Shown in pieces: positions 11,901 to 24,000 of a DNA stretch of 64,000 nt (position 1 is its first letter; every line of letters starts with the position of its first letter). The notes under the pieces were generated by a model that saw nothing but the letters and a program-made list of their open reading frames with translations, was not told where the DNA came from and made no database searches. Both the position numbers and the translations under genes were made by a program. Source of the DNA: Mesaphorura yosii (lineage: Eukaryota > Arthropoda > Collembola > Poduromorpha > Tullbergiidae); contig WIXG01000041.1 of assembly GCA_009869945.1 (NCBI GenBank), forward strand, positions 275,737-339,736, given 5' to 3'.

Positions 11901-14900
11901 TGCTTCTGGACAGGCGAGTATATTTTGGACACCGGAATTCTGCTTCTTGAGCTGGTGCTCGTGGACCGATCGAACGCCTCCCTTCGAAACTGGGAGCAGC
12001 GTCTATCAAGAATAAGTGCTAAATGCTGTATTATTATTCGTATTTTACATTTCACGCGCGCTCGCAGTTTGTAATTATTTTGTAACCACCGAATTTCTCA
12101 CTTCATTCATTTTAATTCGTACACAGACGGACGAAGATGCTCACAGGGCAGACAGCGCAGGAAGCATGCAGCAGCATAGTTGATGCTCACACAGTACAGT
12201 GCAGAATTCTAATTAATTTTTATTTCATTCATATTTCTAAATATTTTTAATTATTATTACAGTTCTCATGTTACGCTCAGTAAATTTTGTGATATATTTT
12301 CTTCATTCATTCACATTTTCATTGCACTTTACGATTAAATGAAAGACTTTTCGTGTAGACGTCAAGATTTCTGTGAAAATCCAGACTTCTCTCGACATTT
12401 TAAATAGCTTTGATGGACGTTAATTATTGCTGGCCGCTTTGTCCAATATTTTAACCATTTTGAAGATGGCTTCAAATTTTAAGATGATAGCATAGCAATT
12501 ACAAATTCGCCGTCCAGAGACGCTCAATTACAGAATTTGCGAATTATTACCCCTGAAATTGCGAGCGTTTATGAAAGAAAGGAATCGCATTTTGCAGATT
12601 CGCTCAAAACAAGTGCGAAATTGAATAAATGATGCTTTCAGTCAGAGGAATCGTCAGTGGCAGGTCAAACCAGGCTACCATAAAAGGCAACGGCGAGTCA
12701 AATGAAAGAGCACAAGCAGAGCAACAGGAACTCTGCTTGCGCTGTTTTTCTTACAAATTCATTGTAGTGAGGTACGATTCGCTTTCCTTACAGTAAAAGC
12801 TGGCGTAAATGTTTATCAGTTTATTAAATCTTGAGGTGAGCGAGGCTCACCTTTTGTGCTGCGATGGATTCAATAATTTGAATGAATTCGCGTTCACAGC
12901 GAACTCGAGCGTAGCGTTCCGACCCGACCTGCACTGAATTGAGATTTCGCGATTAGCATTCATTATTTTATGGATTCGTATCCGTACTAATAAGGTACAA
13001 TTTTATGGGGGAAGATTGGTACAATTTCCCGGCCGAGTTAAGCTAAATTGCTCTTGCCCTGAGTGCGCAAATTGTTTGTGATCGTGGGCTTTGTGCAGTG
13101 CACGGGTACGGTCGAGCATTGTTGAAATAGAAACCGGGCTCGCCGCTTGAGGCCGGGCGGTCGGCGGGGCTCGTCGCTCGTGTTTTAAAATAATTAGACT
13201 AGTCAGGCTTGTGCAGTGTATGCAGAACGAGAGCGGAGATTCATTGTTAAGATTAATTTGATGATCAAGATGCAGGATCAAATTCCTCATCGCCGTGGCT
13301 CGCATGTAACTGCCCTAATCTGATTGTTGTAAAACTCCAATTATAATTATGATATTTACTTTGTGTTCGGCCAGCCTGCAATCATACTCGAGGAGTACGG
13401 CAGCACGGGATGCTAGGAAGTGGCGCTTGTTAAGGAGCATTTCTCTCAAAATTAATGAGCATCAGACAAATTCCTTTACTATACCTCCAATTAATGAACT
13501 GATATCGCAAATCGCGTATGGGAATGTTGTGGAATGACAAATGGGTTCAAAGTGCAAGAGCATAGCGCAGAATTGAAAAAACTTCCTCAAGCCCGCGCGA
13601 AAGATGAACGGACATGAATCGAAATGGGGCAATCACGATCGCCGTGGCCGTTTCGTCGTTGCACTTTGCACTTTTTGCGTCTTTTGTACATTTTTATTGC
13701 AAAGAATGTTGCCCGATGAAAAAGTGCACTGCAGAAACTGCATTTTTGATCGTGGGTCTTTTTTACGACGTTGTTCAAGAGTTGATGACATAAACAGCGT
13801 TCATAATTCAGCGCTCGTGTTTGTGAGTATACTCAAGGTCGTTGTTGAGTTGACCCTTTCTCTCTTTCGCTCATGCTCTCCTCTTCGCTTTGAGTGCATG
13901 TGAAGGCGAATTCCATCCGTGCAGCAGGTACAAGTACAAGTCAGGTAATTCGATACTTAATAACTAACAAGATTGCATTAAACCTGTATCGCCACTGACT
14001 ATTATGCATTTATTATGCACGCCTGCAGAATAACAATCTCAGTTTGGCTCGTTTGCCACTTAAGGCTTAAGGTCGTGGTCGTTCAAAAGCCAAAAGGCAA
14101 AAGGCATTTTGTTGTTGCCTGGCGAGTCGCGAGGCGATCAGTGTCGTGACGCCAGAATGGTGAAACCAGAGCGGATATGCACTCAATTCAGCGAGAAGGG
14201 CAAGTGCGAATGCGATTATACAATTAACACGATGACCACGTTGCATGATGCGACTGTCCGCAGCGACAACGACACGATTTCAATCTCACCACTCTCGAAT
14301 CTGACCTGCACATTTCAGGAACAGGAACTTCCTTAATACATGTATTCATGAGTCTGCGTATGTACACATATTTCAGCCGATCCGGGTTCCGGATTAATGT
14401 CTTAAAAGCCACACTGACTGACTGGGGAAAAGGAGGCTTGAGTTTCGTGAAGATCAAATAACCAAAAATGTACATCTTTCCTCATCCTAACAAACATTCG
14501 CAGGCATCTCGCATGCGTCTCTTCATCTTACTGTTCCATTTCCAGCAGACCGCTCGTGTGCGAGCATATTTAGCAAGGATCTGGTACGATACCCCGAATT
14601 TGCTTGCCTGCCTTTGCCTGCGCCCGTGCTTATGCTTTTCCGTTTGCCCACAATCAGCCATCAGCCCGTGGCGCACACACATGTGTGTTGCTGTATTCTG
14701 TTTGACTTTTTGTCTTTGCTGCGCTGATAGCTTCATGGCGTAAGTAAGCAGCGTTCATCATTACCGTCTACAGTTCAGAGTAAGTAAATACAATGCGTTT
14801 TAGAATTCCATGAAAGTAACTCTAAACTCGGCGCTGAGACGAAGAAACTACAAAAATAAGCCTAAATACAGCCCAGCACAGGCACGAGTCGCGGATTGAC

Positions 14901-16549
14901 GATGAGAAGGAGACGAACGGGGCAGGGTCGCTGACTCATAGAACCGAAAAATAAAAAAAATGCTATTTTTGAAGGTACAACTTTGTTTCATGAAAACTAT
15001 CGCATAAGCAGCAAGCTCAGAAGCCTAAAATACAAACACTCGACTGATGCTGCTGTGATCTCCTCGCTGCGCTGCTGTACTGTTTGATGCTGGTAAAAAG
15101 AATTTTTGGGCTCATTATGGAGTCAGTCGAGAGAACACGAAACACGAAATGCATTCAAAGGATTACGGAAAAGTTTAGGCGAAGGCGAACAACACATGTG
15201 TGCGTTATAAATAATAATTGCCACCAACTACACGAGCACTTATCCCATGAAGCCAAGGCAATTGCGATGGCGGTCTGTGCATAAAAATGTCGCAGCGACA
15301 CTCGAGAATAAGCTCGGGAATATGAATCCTAATTGCGGACTCGTGCCTGCTCTGCTACTTTTACGGATTCTACCGAGATCATGGCGCTTTGGCTTTGCAG
15401 TGCAACGCGAACGTAATAGGTCAGCTTCGTACTGAGCATCAGCAGCAGCAGGAGGTGAACACGATCTTAATAATTAATGAGCTCGTAACCTCATCATGTG
15501 AGTTTTACGACCACAAGAAAAATAAAAAAAATCAGACAAGGCAAGTCATTGTCATTGCGATGACAGTCACGGCAATAAAAAGAAAATTGTTTTAATTTCT
15601 GCGTCGCCTACCGCTGCGTGCTCGAATTTAATTACGTGATTAAAAGACCTTAAAATCAGCGACGTGACGTGCGCAAGAGCTTCATAAAATTCTCTACTTT
15701 GTCTAAACGATCTAGAAAACAAGTGGCCAATTGTAGCGTCGCCACAATTACAATTATGTGTCCATTAAATTATGCTTGAGAAAAGTGGTGGGGAGACTGT
15801 CGTTTCGTATTACAAAGTCCATTAACAATCCTCAGCAGGTTGCAAACGAAGCCTGAATGCTTTGCATAACAACAATAACAATTCCGCATACTTTTGCGCC
15901 ATTAAGAATGCAATTCTCCAAAAACAACAGCGACCAGCGAGAATCATGTATGTACTTGAGATCACAAAACCTGTCTTTTTCTTTTCAATCGTTTCTCGTT
16001 CAATACGAACAACATTGTTGCAATTTGCTTTTGACCACTTGCCATCCATCATATCGCATTACGGACGATCTGGGCCCATTTGCCACTTTGACTCCTACTC
16101 GATGCTTGATTGTCAGGCTTCATCGTCAATTACGGCCATATTTGCGATGACATGGCGTACTGCGTACAAGACTTAGAAATTTCAACTTACCCCAAACGGA
16201 GCAGCCTCCGGTTTGGCCAGCGTCGTCGTCGTTGTCGAATCCCAACACTTGAATGGCATTCCTCGAAAGGCAATTGAATTCAATAGGATAACAAATACGA
16301 TTTCTCTTGGCTAATAAAATAATCTTAATCTTGGTTATAGTTCTCTGTAGCGTACTTGTACTGGAGGCACACACAACACGTAGGTTCTAATTTGTTCTGA
16401 GCCACGGTTAAGTGCAATGCAGTGAAGTGCATTGAAGCCACACGCGTAAATCTGAGACACTTTTTCTTAATCTTACGTATTCTTTATTTTTTGGTATGCG
16501 GTTACGGGATTGCAGGTGGGATGAAGTTGCAGGCAGAGACTTTCTCCAA

Positions 16550-16640
16550 AGGGCAGGTGGAGGACGAGGAGGGAAAGGCCGAGACGAGGGAGTGGGAAAT
16601 GAAGGCTGAGGAAAGGGAGAGTGAAAGGGCAGGAGCAAAA
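16550..16640. repeat. Purine-rich low-complexity stretch
   Basis: About 90 bases are almost entirely A and G on the plus strand. This explains the overlapping charged (Glu/Lys/Arg-rich) and proline-rich open frames on opposite strands here; I do not regard either as coding. Confidence 0.6.
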
Positions 16641-19600
16641 AATCACACTCTTCTTTGACGCGATGTCTTTCTCACTCAAATTACTCAAGGTCCTTCAATT
16701 CTCACTTTGTTGCGTGATTATCGCATTGTCGCGACTCGCAATCTTTCTCACGTGTCACTTTAGTCAAAAGAGCACCAATTAATCTTCCTTCCTGCACGTA
16801 ATTGTAATTACTCGCCAGTTGCTTTCTTCTTCGAGTCTTCTTTGGTATCTTTGGTGTACGTTGCGGTTATTAAATCAGCTGATGAGTGCAATTAAGCAGT
16901 GGACGCGGCGGCGTGGTTGCAGCTGAGGAGATCAGTTCAGTTGTTGCGATGTTTTTGGTTTGATTTTGAGTTGCGGACTCCGAGCAGCAGGCACGCTGAG
17001 GATGAGGTTTCTGCTTGAGCGTGGTCTCAACAATTGTAATCATCTCCTGAACGTCTTTACGTGAAATTGTGATACAATGTGCACACGCGGGCAGATGATA
17101 TCTTATTTTTCAGTGAAAAAGTTGCCTCGTTATAGTGACTTCGTATTCGTATTGCGCACGATGCATGCGGAGAAGGCGAGCGAAGCGAGCTGTTGTACAT
17201 TTCTTCGTGAATCTTGACTTGACTTACGCTCACGTACAATACAGCTTTTCACTTTGTGATGCATGAGATGCTGGCTGATCTGCTCCCGTACGCGTATGTG
17301 AAGAAGATAAAGAGCTACGATGTTGGTGCTGTGCAAACCTTAGCAGATGAAATTGGGCAAGTACTTCCTCTCGTGCCCATCACCATACGTTTGCGTTCTG
17401 CTTGCGTCCCGATGAACAGATCAATTCCAAGTAAAATATCGTCAATGGTGTAAAATTTAATTGATAGAGAAACATAACTCGATTGTAAACTGGTGGCTTT
17501 GATGGCTGCTGCAGCTTTGCTCCGTTTACCGACTAATTGTAATTGCTGCTCCGCTACTGCTTGTTGTTGAATCTGGGTTTTGTGGGATCTGTTCTACGTT
17601 CGATCCTAATCTCTGTTGTCCCTGCTGTCTGGTTACGACGATTGTAATCTGTAAGAAAGCAGAGATCACCTTTTTTTATTCTAGACGCCAAAATTTCGGA
17701 CTACGCCTAAAGACGTTTGAACGAGGGAGAAATTAACAAGTTCGAGCTACAGCGTCCAGTACCCAGAGGACATTTTTTTCTAAAAAAATTCGGATAATAA
17801 ATAATAACGAGGAATTCGTATTAAATTTAGGCATCCGATGATAGTCTTTGGTTCATTCATTCTCCTGCCTGGTCTCGTGCCGTTGCGCTAATTAATTATT
17901 ACTACGTAATTAATCTCCTGGTCTATCATAACGTGAACCTTGCAAAATGTTGGGAATTTGTGGTGCCGAGTTCGACTTCACTTCTCTGTCGGACAGGCCG
18001 AGGAATTCAACCCCACAAGGGAGTGTGTTATTCGACTTGAAATCCAAAGATTAAAATATCTTTACAATTTGCATCTTGTGAACCGGGCAAATTCTTGCAC
18101 CAGAGAGAGGAATGGTAAACCAAAGGACTCTTAAGGAATCTGGTTTTCATTTCTCTTAACGTTGTGCTCGTAGTTCGCTGTTCGTGTTGCGTTGCTCAAT
18201 TCAAGTGTCTGACGCCAGTTATCCTCAATTATGCCATTTGCCGGGCAGGCCGGACCGAACTTTCTGCACATTTTTGTACGTTACGCTGACCACAGCACTG
18301 CATTCCATCACTATGCCATGTCCGTTCGCGTAATCTCCGAGCCTCACCAACAGCAAAACATATGAAATGCTTTTTATTATGACTCGATCTTCATCTTCCT
18401 GGCCTGGCTTCACCGTGCAATGCATGCAATAACGACCGTGTTGGCGATAAGCGGGGAATCCTACCTGACAACTTTGTGTTTCTTCGACCTTTTCACATTT
18501 CACTACTGCTGCAGTGCAAAAAGTGCAAATCGCAAACTCAGTGCGGTGCGTATGCGGGAATGCAAACCAAGCCACCCTAAAACTGCACTTGTTGCACTCC
18601 AACTTTATTATACGGATTACGTACACGACCGTTTACAAATTAAAAGAGAAAAACCACATTCCAACGTGTACTACTAAATATGTCCATTACACGTTTCGCG
18701 CTTGTACGACTTGTAAGCGACGAGGAATGATGGAATGTGCAAAATATTATAATTGTGATTTAAATGTTACTGTTAGTAATTCAACGGCAGACGGCAGAAC
18801 TATGCGCAGACGACGACGCCTACGTTCGCGTTCTCGAGATTTTTTATAGTTTCACGTAAAAGAGAAAAGGAGGAAGAATGAAGGTTTTTCTCCGAGTAAA
18901 GGTCGAAGGTATTTTAATTGAGATGTAGATTTTAAGGTCAGCTCCTCACGGGGGCAGGAATTCTGTAATTCCAATCTCAGAACGATCTCAGAAGATCAAA
19001 ATTCAGCTTGGATTTAAATCTATTAAGCAAATCCGAGAGAGATGCTTATTTTACTCAGCCGAATGGGACGGAAGCAATTAATCTTTCGTTATCTGCACCC
19101 AATTACTGCCATGAGCTCAGATTTCATGCATGAATTGGCTAATGATGGGTTTCAGCAGCGACCTGGCTCATGTTTACGAACTACTCCAACTTTGTGCAAA
19201 TCGCAATCTGTGTGGCATGTTCCTTTCCGTCAGCTCGACTGTCCGGAACAAATGTGTAGTTTTCATCAGTCTGCACTTTGTGAGACTCGAAATCATTAAA
19301 ATGTTCAGTTGGGCGAACTGTGCCTTGTAATTCGTGAGAATGATAAACAGAATAATAAAATACTCAAAGAATTCTGTGGAAAATCCCCACGTGTGACATA
19401 ACTGTAACTACGCCTAACTATAGCAAAGCAAAGCTCTTGACTCGCTCATAATGAATGAACTTCTCAGACGCTGTGATGAGCTTGTGAGTTCCCGGCGATT
19501 ACCATCTGAACATGGTGAAATTTTTGCTTTAATTGGCAAGTGCATCAGACGGAAACAAAAATACTTTTTCGTACCCTTGGCGTGCCCTGCTAAGCTACTT

Positions 19601-21586
19601 GTGTGCTAAGCTGCTGAAGTGGCAATTCAACATTTCTGCGACCTGCGATTTAGTGGTTTAAATTTAGGCTTCGAATCCTGCTTTAATTTAAATTTAATAG
19701 AATTAAGATTGAAATTCGGTTTATACTCATTCGCATTGCTGGCTTAATGCGTCGATTAACGCGCAGCAGTAAAATGGCATGCGCATAGTCGCCCTGTATT
19801 TTTTTCAAGCGTCATCTCCTTAGAACAGTATTTGCATTCGCACGAACTGCAAATGTTATTTTTCCGGTGCTAAACTTTCTGTCTTTCGGAGCAGAATTTA
19901 AACACGAATCACCAGCTGCTCTTTTTTCTCTTTCTTGAACCATGCAACAAACAAAAAGGCTGCTGCGCTGCGACGTTCTGCTAAATACGAAATTTCTATT
20001 TTTAGCCCGATTCGGATTTTCATTTGTGCACAGTGCATATTTCGATCTCAAGCAGCACGACTTCTACGGGTCGTCGTGGCAAAATCCTTCAAGGAGGAAA
20101 CAAAACACATGAACATATGAACACATGTGAAATAATGGCTTGACTTTTCGTAGCACGTGCACCCTCAAGACAAAGACCAAAAAAAAAATACTCATAAAAT
20201 ATAAAGTCAAACATAAAAATTCGGCGATGGTAATTGACTTGCCTTCGTCTCTGTCTCTCCTGTTGCTGTTTTCGTTTGTTCAGACGATGACCATCAGCGA
20301 CCAAATCCTAGACTGACTTACTTGATTATTTTGCTAGTTTCGACTACAATTAACTGACGTAATTAATTAATGCTAAAAGACCAGTTTCAGTCTTTCTCGT
20401 CTTGTACAATGAAGTAGTAACAATAAATCTCTACCAAAAATAAATCTGAATCTTGTACGCTTGTATCACAATAAAAGTTACACGCCTTGCTTACGGTTAC
20501 AGTAGGAATTTGAACAAGAAGTAGTCAAGTCAAGAAGTAGTGCTGCTATTGCCAGTACGTCATACAACTGGCTAACCTACTAACTAATTAACAATTAACA
20601 ATTGGTAATCTCTGCGTGAAGTGCGTACGTATACGTATGAAGGTAGTATACAGCAGTTGAAGAGGTCAGATCCCAAAGTAGTCTAGTAAGTATGAATGGT
20701 TTGGCAAACAAGATCAGGTAAAACTAGATCTGAGTGCAAGTGGAATAAAATCTGGACAATCTGGAGAAAGTTAATCGATAACTAAATGCAAAACGCTTGA
20801 CTTGGAGCACTTGAACTTGGGTCGTCGGATTTGGTTGCGTAACTGAAAATTATGGGGAAGGTTTACAAAGCATGAGGAAAGCAGGAGCACTGGGTGACAG
20901 GTGACAGGCGACGAAGGTGGTGGGCAATGGGTTTGATTACATTCCAGTGGGCCCAATTAATTACTTGACTGGCACGACGAGGAAGGAGACAAGAAGAGTT
21001 CAGAGTTCACAGGAGTCGTCAGAGGATTGCAGCAGCGTATGTAACAGGCGATGAGATGATCGGGGTACTTAAACTTAAGGAGCAGGGAAGAGCAGACAGG
21101 GGACACGGCCACAAGCAACAGCAATTAATTAACACAGGATTTCTCGAGGGTAACGTATCGTGGTGTATGTGCAGAACTTACATTTTGAAACAACTTTCAC
21201 TCGTACTCGTTACTCGTGTGAAAGTTGCTACGACCATGTGTACATGTGTACGCTACAGCTACGTCATGGTTCCGACTCTACAAAGTGCTGCTAGAACGGA
21301 AAACCAACGACTAGACACGAGTGAAAGTGCGTGCACTGGAATCCATGGCATTGAAAGCTGTTCATGGCATGGACTTTCTTAGCGTTGGAAACGCATGTAA
21401 AAGTCTTTTACTGCCTCGTGTCGTGATTACCGTGATATCAACACAACTTGTATAGCGAACAAAGTCAGAGTGCTTTCATTTCAAATGCACGGCAAGACAT
21501 GCGGCAAAAACAACTTCAAATCTTTCGTCTTGCTATGGTTCATCATGTAAACTTTCGGGACAGATCATTGTTGTTTTGCTTCCGAA

Positions 21587-22796
21587 ATGTCTGCGCTTTG
21601 CAACCAGTTGAGTCAACTCCGGAATAAAATTTGGTACCTTCAAGTGTCTACCAACTTGCGCCAGCACCAGCGACCACTTGCAACCGGAGCCACAGGATCT
21701 TTGTCTTGTTTCCACCGCCGTAAGTGAATTGTACTGAAGTATGCTCCTCGTCTCCATTTGCTCAAATACAAGTTACTTTTCAGGGTCATTGTGGCCAGTA
21801 GGAGCTCTTACGATATCAAAATCCCTTAATCGTCCATCCGCCAATTTTTCTTCAGCTGCCGTTACTGACAATATTGCGGCTACCGCTCAAACAACCATTA
21901 AACCTGCCTCCGAACACGAACACTTTGATTTCAGTGCTGCTTCATTGTCGAATCGTGAGGATTGGAGGCCTCGAGTACTTGACACAATGTTGATTTACCC
22001 AAATTTCATCAGCGAGGACGAAGAAGCGAGCATCATGAAAGAGATTGAACCTTATATGAGCCGGCTCCATTACGAAAGCTCACACTGGGACGACGTAAGA
22101 TTTGGTACAAGCAAAAAAATATATATAGTGATTTGTATTAAATATGACCCCTGCAATTTCAGGCAATCAGTGATTACCGGGAAACAGAGCGTAGTAACTG
22201 GAATAAGAAGAATACACTTACGATAGATAGAATTCGAGCCATCGCGTTTCCACCCAATGTGCCTCAGCTGAAGTTGGTTCATGTTTTGGACCTTGCGCAG
22301 AAAGGCCACATCAAACCTCATATCGACAGTGTTCGGGTCAGTTCCGTGTGATTTCTGAGCTTGGAAAAGTCTCTAAGATAGAATCATGCAAACTTGAACT
22401 CTGTTTTATAGTTTTGCGGAAACACAATTGCTGGACTGAGTTTATTGTCAGATTGTGTTATGAGACTCAGGCATGATGCTCAGAAGGATTTTTACTGTGA
22501 CGTTTTTCTGCCGCAGTATTCGCTCTATGTTATGAGGTAATTTTCGAGTTTCACCTTTCGACCAAAGAGTTCAGGCGAATAATAATTGGTGAATTGGGCT
22601 TTTCTGACATTACAACAGTGATTTCGTCCGATACGAATTTACGCACGAGATCATTGGCGAAGCGGAATCGAAATTCAAAGGACAACCTGTGGCTAGGAAA
22701 CGGCGGATTTCAATCGTTTGCAGGAATGAAGCTCCGGTGGGAGAGTCGCCCGCCTCCGGCCCGATGTTTGTTCCCGTCCCGCCAGAACCAAAGTAG
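21587..22796 (+). CDS. ALKBH7: ALKBH7, mitochondrial AlkB-family 2-oxoglutarate dioxygenase
   Basis: Five coding exons (21587-21719, 21784-22094, 22163-22336, 22412-22536, 22619-22796) join in frame to give 306 residues and end at TAG. The family is Fe(II)/2-oxoglutarate oxygenases. The animal ALKBH7 protein is mitochondrial and linked to programmed necrosis and fatty-acid metabolism; its exact substrate is debated. The iron ligands are visible as HxD in PHID (His201, Asp203) and the distal His257 in FTHEI. The spacing from Asp203 to His257 is 54 residues, as I recall for human ALKBH7. The 2-oxoglutarate-binding RxxxxxR motif is Arg277/Arg283 within RRISIVCR. Other family hallmarks are YRETE, FCGNTIAGLSLLS and MRLRH. 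The start at 21587 adds an Arg/Gln-rich N-terminus, suiting a mitochondrial presequence, and splices in frame through GTAAGT and TTTTCAG; an unspliced alternative ATG lies at 21741. At 306 residues it is longer than human (about 221), mostly N-terminally. It converges on Nckap1. Confidence 0.93.
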
Positions 22797-22998
22797 CAAA
22801 TCGGACAAATCTCAACTCAAATCTATGTGATAATAGTAATAATTTAATGTATTGTATTTATAACTGTGAACTTGTTAAGTAGAGTCAATTTTGTTCGTGC
22901 AGTAGTACGAATACGAAATATTACAAAAGTATGCAACAGTGGTGCAAACTGCAAAACACGGAACACATTAAAATGGCGTATAAATTTTACGTGCTCGT

Positions 22999-23004
22999 AA
23001 TAAA
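22999..23004 (+). terminator. Candidate poly(A) signal of ALKBH7
   Basis: AATAAA lies about 200 bases after the ALKBH7 stop codon. It is the first canonical hexamer I see on that strand, so it is the likeliest 3' end signal; no cleavage site can be proven from sequence. Confidence 0.5.
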
Positions 23005-23745
23005 ACCCGTTGAAAGATTCGGCACTGCATGGTTATGGCGTGAGAGGAAGTTTGTGTGCAGTATACAGTTTTGGATATGTGCAGTAACTTCTAATTCCCT
23101 GTGTTGCAAGTCTCGTGTGCTAAATAACCAGTGGTCAGCAGAAACTGGCTGTGGCTGTGAAAGAAATCTGAGTACTCAGTTACATATTCGGATGTGTCAT
23201 ACAAAGATCCAAATTGTAATACGTATTAAGGTAAAGTACGTAAACCTAATTTTGCCCTTTCATTTACTAATTGATTAACATCTTAACCATAAAAATCTAT
23301 GCCTAACAAAATCCTAAGACTATTCCCATAAAACTTGTACTCTGGCCATAAAAGAATTCTTACGTTCTAAATGGTCTCAATACTGAGCAGTGAAGAGTGT
23401 TACATTGGGGGGATTTGTTATTTGTCACTACTTCGCCACTAATCACTACTTGCTATTTGTACTACTTCGATTACCACTCGCGCTACTTCTTTTAACATTG
23501 ATGTTATGGGAGCAAAGAAGTAGCGATTGTCACTATTTAATAATACACTCCGGTGTATCTCCAAGTCTTACTTGGTTGAAGGAAAGGTTGGCGTGAATGT
23601 AAACGGAGTGAGAAAAGGAAGTAAGAGTTCGTGGGCGCTCGTTATGTTTGGTGTTATTTCAAAACTTGGAGTAGCAACTAGTGCCAGCAGTGAGTAGTGA
23701 AAAATAACGAATACCGCCATTATTGTAGGCTTGAAACTTAACTAA

Positions 23746-23751
23746 TTTAAT
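23746..23751 (-). terminator. Candidate poly(A) signal of Nckap1 (ATTAAA)
   Basis: On the minus strand the variant ATTAAA occurs about 250 bases after the Nckap1 stop codon. No canonical AATAAA is nearer on that strand, so this is the best candidate, with limited certainty. Confidence 0.4.
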
Positions 23752-24000
23752 TGTTCAAGTCATAAAGCACACTCATTTTTCATTTCCTAACTGTAATTGC
23801 ATAGAATCTGGCTTAAATTATCTTAAATGCAATAAATAGCAACAGAACTCAATTTGCACTGAACTGTGAGTTTGGAGGCGCAGACAAAGTTATAAATCGA
23901 AATAGTAGTTTGTAATAAATCTGACTGAGTAAGAGCGAGTGAGAGCATTTTCACAACAAAACAGAGTATTTTAGCACTATACATTAGGAGGGTATGTGAA

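Larger units (their letters stand above)
1658..21586. other. Long gene-poor region upstream of ALKBH7
   Basis: I find no convincing gene in about 20 kb. Open frames are short and often overlap on both strands (for example 2706-3269 and 16408-16688), which marks stop-poor composition rather than coding. Small simple repeats occur: a GAC run near 3066-3082, a GAGATTGATTGATT duplication near 4321-4353, TACG repeats near 5934-5949, and a purine-rich stretch near 16550-16640. One exon-like open stretch at 17315-17593 on the minus strand is discussed as a finding. The final few hundred bases must hold the ALKBH7 promoter and 5' UTR. The rest could be intergenic regulatory DNA or the intron of a gene outside the window. 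Confidence 0.5.
22797..24000. other. Convergent intergenic region with the 3' UTRs of ALKBH7 and Nckap1
   Basis: This stretch lies between two convergent genes and should hold their 3' UTRs. I see no coding sequence. Around 23420-23545 the motifs ACTACTT and CACTA recur several times in a loose AT-rich array, with no obvious function. Confidence 0.6.

Noticed and set aside
16126..16374. Minus-strand exon-like stretch with GFDNDDDAGQTGGCSVW before a GTAAGT donor
   Set aside because: The donor is good but the acceptor side lacks a pyrimidine tract and I know no protein with this segment; neighbouring exons were not found.
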